Source: JAOUEA01 sp038249195 (GTDB lineage Bacteria > Actinomycetota > UBA4738 > HRBIN12). Taken from it: a stretch of DNA of 64,000 bases. Numbering within the stretch: position 1 is the first letter of the stretch; every line of letters begins with the position of its first letter. The position numbers were made by a program, and so were the translations under genes. The DNA lies in assembly GCA_038249195.1 (NCBI GenBank), contig JBBRWM010000002.1:372001-436000 (forward strand), read 5' to 3'. Below are positions 60,716 through 64,000 of this stretch, piece by piece. Below the pieces are notes generated by a model that was not told the origin of the DNA, did not search any database, and saw nothing but the letters and a program-made list of their open reading frames with translations.

Positions 60716-62365
60716 TCAGGCGCCCGATCGGACCTTGGCGGCCTCGCCCAGGAGCTCCTCGGCGTGGGAGACCGCCGACTCGCTGTCGGCGAGTCCCGCG
60801 AGCATGCGGGAGAGCTCCGCGACCCGCGCCGCCTCATCGACGACTTCCACGGTGGCGTCACCGGCGTCCTTGCGTACCTGCACATGACGGTCGGCGAAGC
60901 ACGCGATCTGCGGGAGGTGCGTGACCACCACGATCTGCCGGTCGCGCGCGAGCCGAGCCAGGCGCTTGCCCACGGCGAGGCCTGCCTGGCCGCCGATCCC
61001 CGCGTCGACCTCGTCGAAGACGAGGGTGGGGATGTCGTCGAGATCCGCGAGCACGCTCCTGCATGCCAACATCGTCCGCGAGAGCTCGCCCCCGGAGGCG
61101 GCTCTCGCCAGCGGCTGAAGGGGCTGCGCGGGGCCCCCCGAGAACCGCAACTCGACGCGTTCGGCTCCCGTGGCTCCGAGCCCGGGTAGCGCATCCAAAC
61201 CGACCTCCACGCGAGCCTCGGCCATCCCGAGCGCCTCGAGCTCCCGCCCGAGCGCACCGGCGAGCTTCGGGGCGGCCGCCGCCCGTCCCAGCGATACCAC
61301 CTCCGCGCGCGCATGGGCTTGCTCGGCGAGATCGGCCTCTCGCGCCTCGAGTTGCGCCAGCCGCTCGTCGGAGCCGGTGAGGACGCCGAGCCGCTCCTCC
61401 GCCTGGCGGCAGAACCTCACCACCTCCTCATCCGTCTCTCCGTACTTGCGCTGCAACCCTCGCAGGGACGCGAGTCGCTCGCGGACGTCCTGCAGGTGGA
61501 CGGGATCCACCAGGAGCGTCTCCCGGTACGCGCGGACGTCGCGTGCGAGCTCGCCGAGCTCGGCGGCCAATCCGCGGCTCCGCGCGGCGAGCTCCCCGGC
61601 GGAGGGATCGAGCTCCGCCGCGGCGCCCATCCGCGCGGCGACCCCGCCGAGGGCGTCGGCGAGGCCCTCGTCCCCGGCGAGGACGGACTCGGCTGCCGCG
61701 GACTCCTCCACGAGCCGCTCGACGTGACCCAGGCGTGATTCCTCGGCCAGGAGCCGGCCGGACTCGCCCGGCTGAGGGTCCACCGCCTGGATCTCATTCA
61801 CCTGATACGCGAGGAGATCGGCCTCGCGTTCGCGCTCGCGCGACGCCACGCGCAGCTGATCGAGCTCAGAGCGCGTGGCCTCGCACTCCTCGAACGTCTC
61901 CCGATAGGCCGCGAGCGCCACGATGTGCGAGGCGCCCGCGAACCGGTCGAGGAACGCCGTCTGCGTGCCGGACGACAAGAGCCGCTGCGCCTGGTGCTGC
62001 CCGTGGACCTCGACGAGCTCCGATCCGATGCGCGCGAGCGCCGACGCGGTCGCGAGCTGCCCGCCGATCCGCGCCGAGCTCTTGCCGTCGGCCCCCACCG
62101 AGCGGGCGAGGATGACCTCGCCGTCCTCCGACCATCCGTCCGCGAGCTCGCCGGGAGCGTCGAATCGGGCCTGGATCCGCGCCGCACGAGCCCCCGACCT
62201 GACCAGGGAGGCGGCGCCCCGCCCGCCGAGGGCGAGCATGAGGCCTACCGTGACCATGGTCTTGCCGGCGCCCGTCTCGCCGGTGAGGACGTTCAGACCC
62301 GGGTGAAGCTCGAGGTCGAGATCATCGATGACGCCCAGACCCGTGATGCGCAGCTCATGGAGCAC
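60716..62365 (-). CDS. recN: DNA repair protein RecN
   Basis: This 549-residue SMC-like ATPase acts in double-strand-break repair. It has Walker A LTGETGAGKTMV at residue 30, long coiled coils in the middle with the Q-loop EVHGQHQAQ, signature SGGELSRTMLA and Walker B TLVFDEVDAGIGG. TAGACT overlaps the nadK stop and ends six bases before the GTG, so recN has a probable leaderless promoter of its own. SteA/SteB genes, usually between recN and pyrG, are missing. Confidence 0.95.
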   Translation of the reverse strand: MLHELRITGLGVIDDLDLELHPGLNVLTGETGAGKTMVTVGLMLALGGRGAASLVRSGARAARIQARFDAPGELADGWSEDGEVILARSVGADGKSSARIGGQLATASALARIGSELVEVHGQHQAQRLLSSGTQTAFLDRFAGASHIVALAAYRETFEECEATRSELDQLRVASREREREADLLAYQVNEIQAVDPQPGESGRLLAEESRLGHVERLVEESAAAESVLAGDEGLADALGGVAARMGAAAELDPSAGELAARSRGLAAELGELARDVRAYRETLLVDPVHLQDVRERLASLRGLQRKYGETDEEVVRFCRQAEERLGVLTGSDERLAQLEAREADLAEQAHARAEVVSLGRAAAAPKLAGALGRELEALGMAEARVEVGLDALPGLGATGAERVELRFSGGPAQPLQPLARAASGGELSRTMLACRSVLADLDDIPTLVFDEVDAGIGGQAGLAVGKRLARLARDRQIVVVTHLPQIACFADRHVQVRKDAGDATVEVVDEAARVAELSRMLAGLADSESAVSHAEELLGEAAKVRSGA

Positions 62366-62374
62366 GGCCGAAGT

Positions 62375-63259
62375 CTAGTCCTCGTCTCCGACACCTCGGT
62401 CCCGCGCTGCGTCGGCTCCGGGCCCTTCTTCGCCGGGATCGCCCGGAAGCTTGAACTTCTCCCGCACGAGGGACAGGAAATCGGGCGCACCCTCGCGCCG
62501 GACGAGCCGGGCCGGGCGGCTCGAGGCGCGGATGCGAACCCGCGATCCCACATCGAGTTCGATGCTCTGGCGCCCGTCTGCCGACAGGATGCCGCTCTCC
62601 TCTCCCAGCACCTCCAGCTCGACGTTGCTCTGCGGTCCCAGCACGAATGACCGGTCGAAAACCATGTGGGCCGCGATGGGGGTGAGGACGAGCGAGTCGA
62701 GGCCGGGGCTCACGATCGGTCCGCGGGCGGAGAACGAGTAGGCCGTCGAGCCGGTCGGCGAGGCGACGATGACGCCATCCGCGGAGAAGGTGGTGACGTA
62801 GGCGCCGTCCACCTCGACGGCCAGGCGGATGAGTCGATGGCGCGATTGCTTCTCCACCATGACCTCGTTCAGGCCCCATTGGGAACGGAAGGTGGTTCCC
62901 TCGAGGGGCTCCACGGTCAGCGCCAGGCGCTCCTCGATGCGGGCCGTCCCCGCCAGGACGCTCTCGATCAGCTCGGGCGCATCGTCGGGGATGACCTCCG
63001 TCAGGAATCCGAGGCGGCCCACCTTGACGCCCAGGACGGGGCAACCGGCGGCCGCGGCTTCGACGGCCGCGCGCAGGAACGTTCCATCGCCCCCCACCGA
63101 GACGACGAGGGAAAGGGCGTCGATCTCGCCCGGTCGGTCGCCGTCGTCGGGCAGGACGATCGTGTCGACGCCGCGATCCTCGAGCCTCGATCGCAGCGAC
63201 GCCGTGGCCTCCACGGCCGCGCCGCGCCGCGGGTGCGTGACGAACCCGACGCGCGTCAT
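62375..63259 (-). CDS. nadK: NAD kinase
   Basis: This 294-residue kinase makes NADP. It has VVSVGGDGTFLRA (residues 53-65), the NE of LNEVMVEK, and DGVIVASPTGSTAYSFSARGP. The Gly/Asp-rich tail after residue 265 is probably disordered. The ATG overlaps the tlyA stop (ATGA), the same order as M. tuberculosis Rv1694-Rv1696. Confidence 0.96.
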   Translation of the reverse strand: MTRVGFVTHPRRGAAVEATASLRSRLEDRGVDTIVLPDDGDRPGEIDALSLVVSVGGDGTFLRAAVEAAAAGCPVLGVKVGRLGFLTEVIPDDAPELIESVLAGTARIEERLALTVEPLEGTTFRSQWGLNEVMVEKQSRHRLIRLAVEVDGAYVTTFSADGVIVASPTGSTAYSFSARGPIVSPGLDSLVLTPIAAHMVFDRSFVLGPQSNVELEVLGEESGILSADGRQSIELDVGSRVRIRASSRPARLVRREGAPDFLSLVREKFKLPGDPGEEGPGADAARDRGVGDED

Positions 63260-64000
63260 GCGCCGCCCACCGCTATCCCCTCGGCGATCACGGGCTCGAG
63301 GTCGAGCTCGCCGGACTCCCGAGCCCCCTTGGCCGCCCACAGCAGGAATTCGACGTTGCCCGCCGGCCCGACGACCGGCGATGCCATGGCGGCCCGGGGA
63401 GGGGCGCCGTTGGCCGCGAAGACCCGGGCCACCCCCGCGATCACACCGCGCCATACCTCGGGATCGCGGACGACACCGCCCCGGCCGACGTTTCCCGGGC
63501 CCGCCTCGAACTGTGGTTTCACGAGGACCACGAGGGTGGCGTCGGCCGAGGCGACGCGGATCAACGCTTCGGCCACCAGGCGCAGGGGGATGAACGACAG
63601 GTCCGCCACCGCGAGACCTGGCGTGAACGCGAGGTCCAGCGGCAGCAACGAACGTACGTTGGTGCGCTCGAGGACCTCGACGCGCGGATCCGAGCGAAGC
63701 TGCCAGGCCAACTGCCCGTAGCCGACGTCCACGGCGATCACGCGGGCGGCCCCGGCGCGCAGGAGGCAATCCGTGAACCCGCCCGTGGAGGCGCCGGCGT
63801 CCAGGCAGTCGAGTCCCACGGGGTCGATCGGCCACCGGTCCAAGGCCGCCTGCAGCTTGGCGCCGCCGCGCGAGACGAAGGCGCGGCGGGACCCCGCGAC
63901 GCGAAGGGAGGCATCGGCCGCCACGAGCGACGCCGGCTTCAGCGCGGGGGCGCCGCCCACGGTCACGAGGCCCGCCGCCACGGCGTCCTGTGCCTGCGTC
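63256..64000 (-). CDS. tlyA: rRNA 2'-O-methyltransferase TlyA (5' end outside window)
   Basis: This frame is open to the window edge, so the start of the S4-like RNA-binding domain is missing; about 247 residues are present. SAM-binding DAGASTGGFTDCLLRAGA, FVSRGGAKL and KPQFEAG match TlyA, which methylates C1409 of 16S and C1920 of 23S rRNA and affects capreomycin sensitivity. It heads the conserved tlyA-nadK-recN block. Confidence 0.93.
   Translation of the reverse strand, partial: TQAQDAVAAGLVTVGGAPALKPASLVAADASLRVAGSRRAFVSRGGAKLQAALDRWPIDPVGLDCLDAGASTGGFTDCLLRAGAARVIAVDVGYGQLAWQLRSDPRVEVLERTNVRSLLPLDLAFTPGLAVADLSFIPLRLVAEALIRVASADATLVVLVKPQFEAGPGNVGRGGVVRDPEVWRGVIAGVARVFAANGAPPRAAMASPVVGPAGNVEFLLWAAKGARESGELDLEPVIAEGIAVGGA

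Overview
The window is 64 kb of high-GC (roughly 70%) chromosome from an actinomycete-type bacterium (phylum Actinomycetota). The evidence is a complete Pup-proteasome locus, PafBC, a Ski2-like helicase beside tatAC, a fused Lnt-Ppm1 enzyme, a GarA/FtsR/BFN/MerR/gcv cluster, a tRNA without encoded CCA, and many GTG starts. Gene order follows three blocks known from Mycobacterium tuberculosis (trmI to helY; gcvH-garA-merR-bfn-merR-gcv; tlyA-nadK-recN-pyrG-nudix-xerD-scpAB-rluB-cmk-der). The genome is clearly not mycobacterial: glycine decarboxylase is split into two subunits, SteA/SteB are absent, and many extra genes are interleaved. A deep-branching or uncultured lineage is likely; I cannot name it.

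Layout. 1-3260: the 3' end of a Rieske oxygenase and two paralogous DmdA/GcvT-like demethylases, suggesting oxidative and THF-dependent removal of methyl groups. 3344-5335: a lipoprotein HtrA protease and TrmI. 5484-11862: proteasome ATPase, Dop, Pup (ending Gly-Gly-Glu), PrcB, PrcA and PafA. 11889-22009: a DUF202 protein, an unknown gene, PafB, PafC, a zinc-ribbon protein behind a sigma-28-like promoter, TatA, TatC, a YegS lipid kinase, a hydrolase and HelY. 22026-30064: a divergent YegS homologue, an M24 peptidase, an MFS protein fused to a cNMP-binding domain, CysS, an Lrp regulator, a compact stand-alone reverse-transcriptase-like protein, and a YtcJ amidohydrolase. 30172-33004: a structured intergenic region, a DUF4193 protein and Lnt-Ppm1.

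33047-44815, mostly minus strand: gcvPB, gcvPA, a PD-(D/E)XK-like protein, MerR, then a secreted CAP protein and about 1 kb of poorly coding sequence. These are followed by BFN, Hpt, a D,D-carboxypeptidase, FtsR, GarA, gcvH, an array of five 24-bp hairpin repeats, PgsA, tRNA-Pro, a small unknown gene and a VOC protein. 44911-64000, minus strand: a long chain of tightly packed genes read from tlyA towards der, covering rRNA methylation, NAD kinase, RecN, CTP synthase, ADP-ribose hydrolysis, alanine dehydrogenase, XerD, deoxyribose salvage (deoB, deoA), an M50 homologue that has lost its zinc-binding histidines, TrpS, ScpA/ScpB, RsuA/RluB, chorismate mutase, TyrA, AroA, Cmk and Der.

Two window-wide regulatory patterns stand out. 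Many operon heads have a TANNNT box 6-8 bases before the start codon and no Shine-Dalgarno, which is the leaderless arrangement. Two genes carry a CTCAAG-N16-YCGAWA element resembling sigma-28/WhiG promoters. The best candidates for something undescribed are the minimal reverse-transcriptase-like protein, the M50 pseudoprotease and the hairpin repeat array made by amplifying the pgsA stop-codon region.
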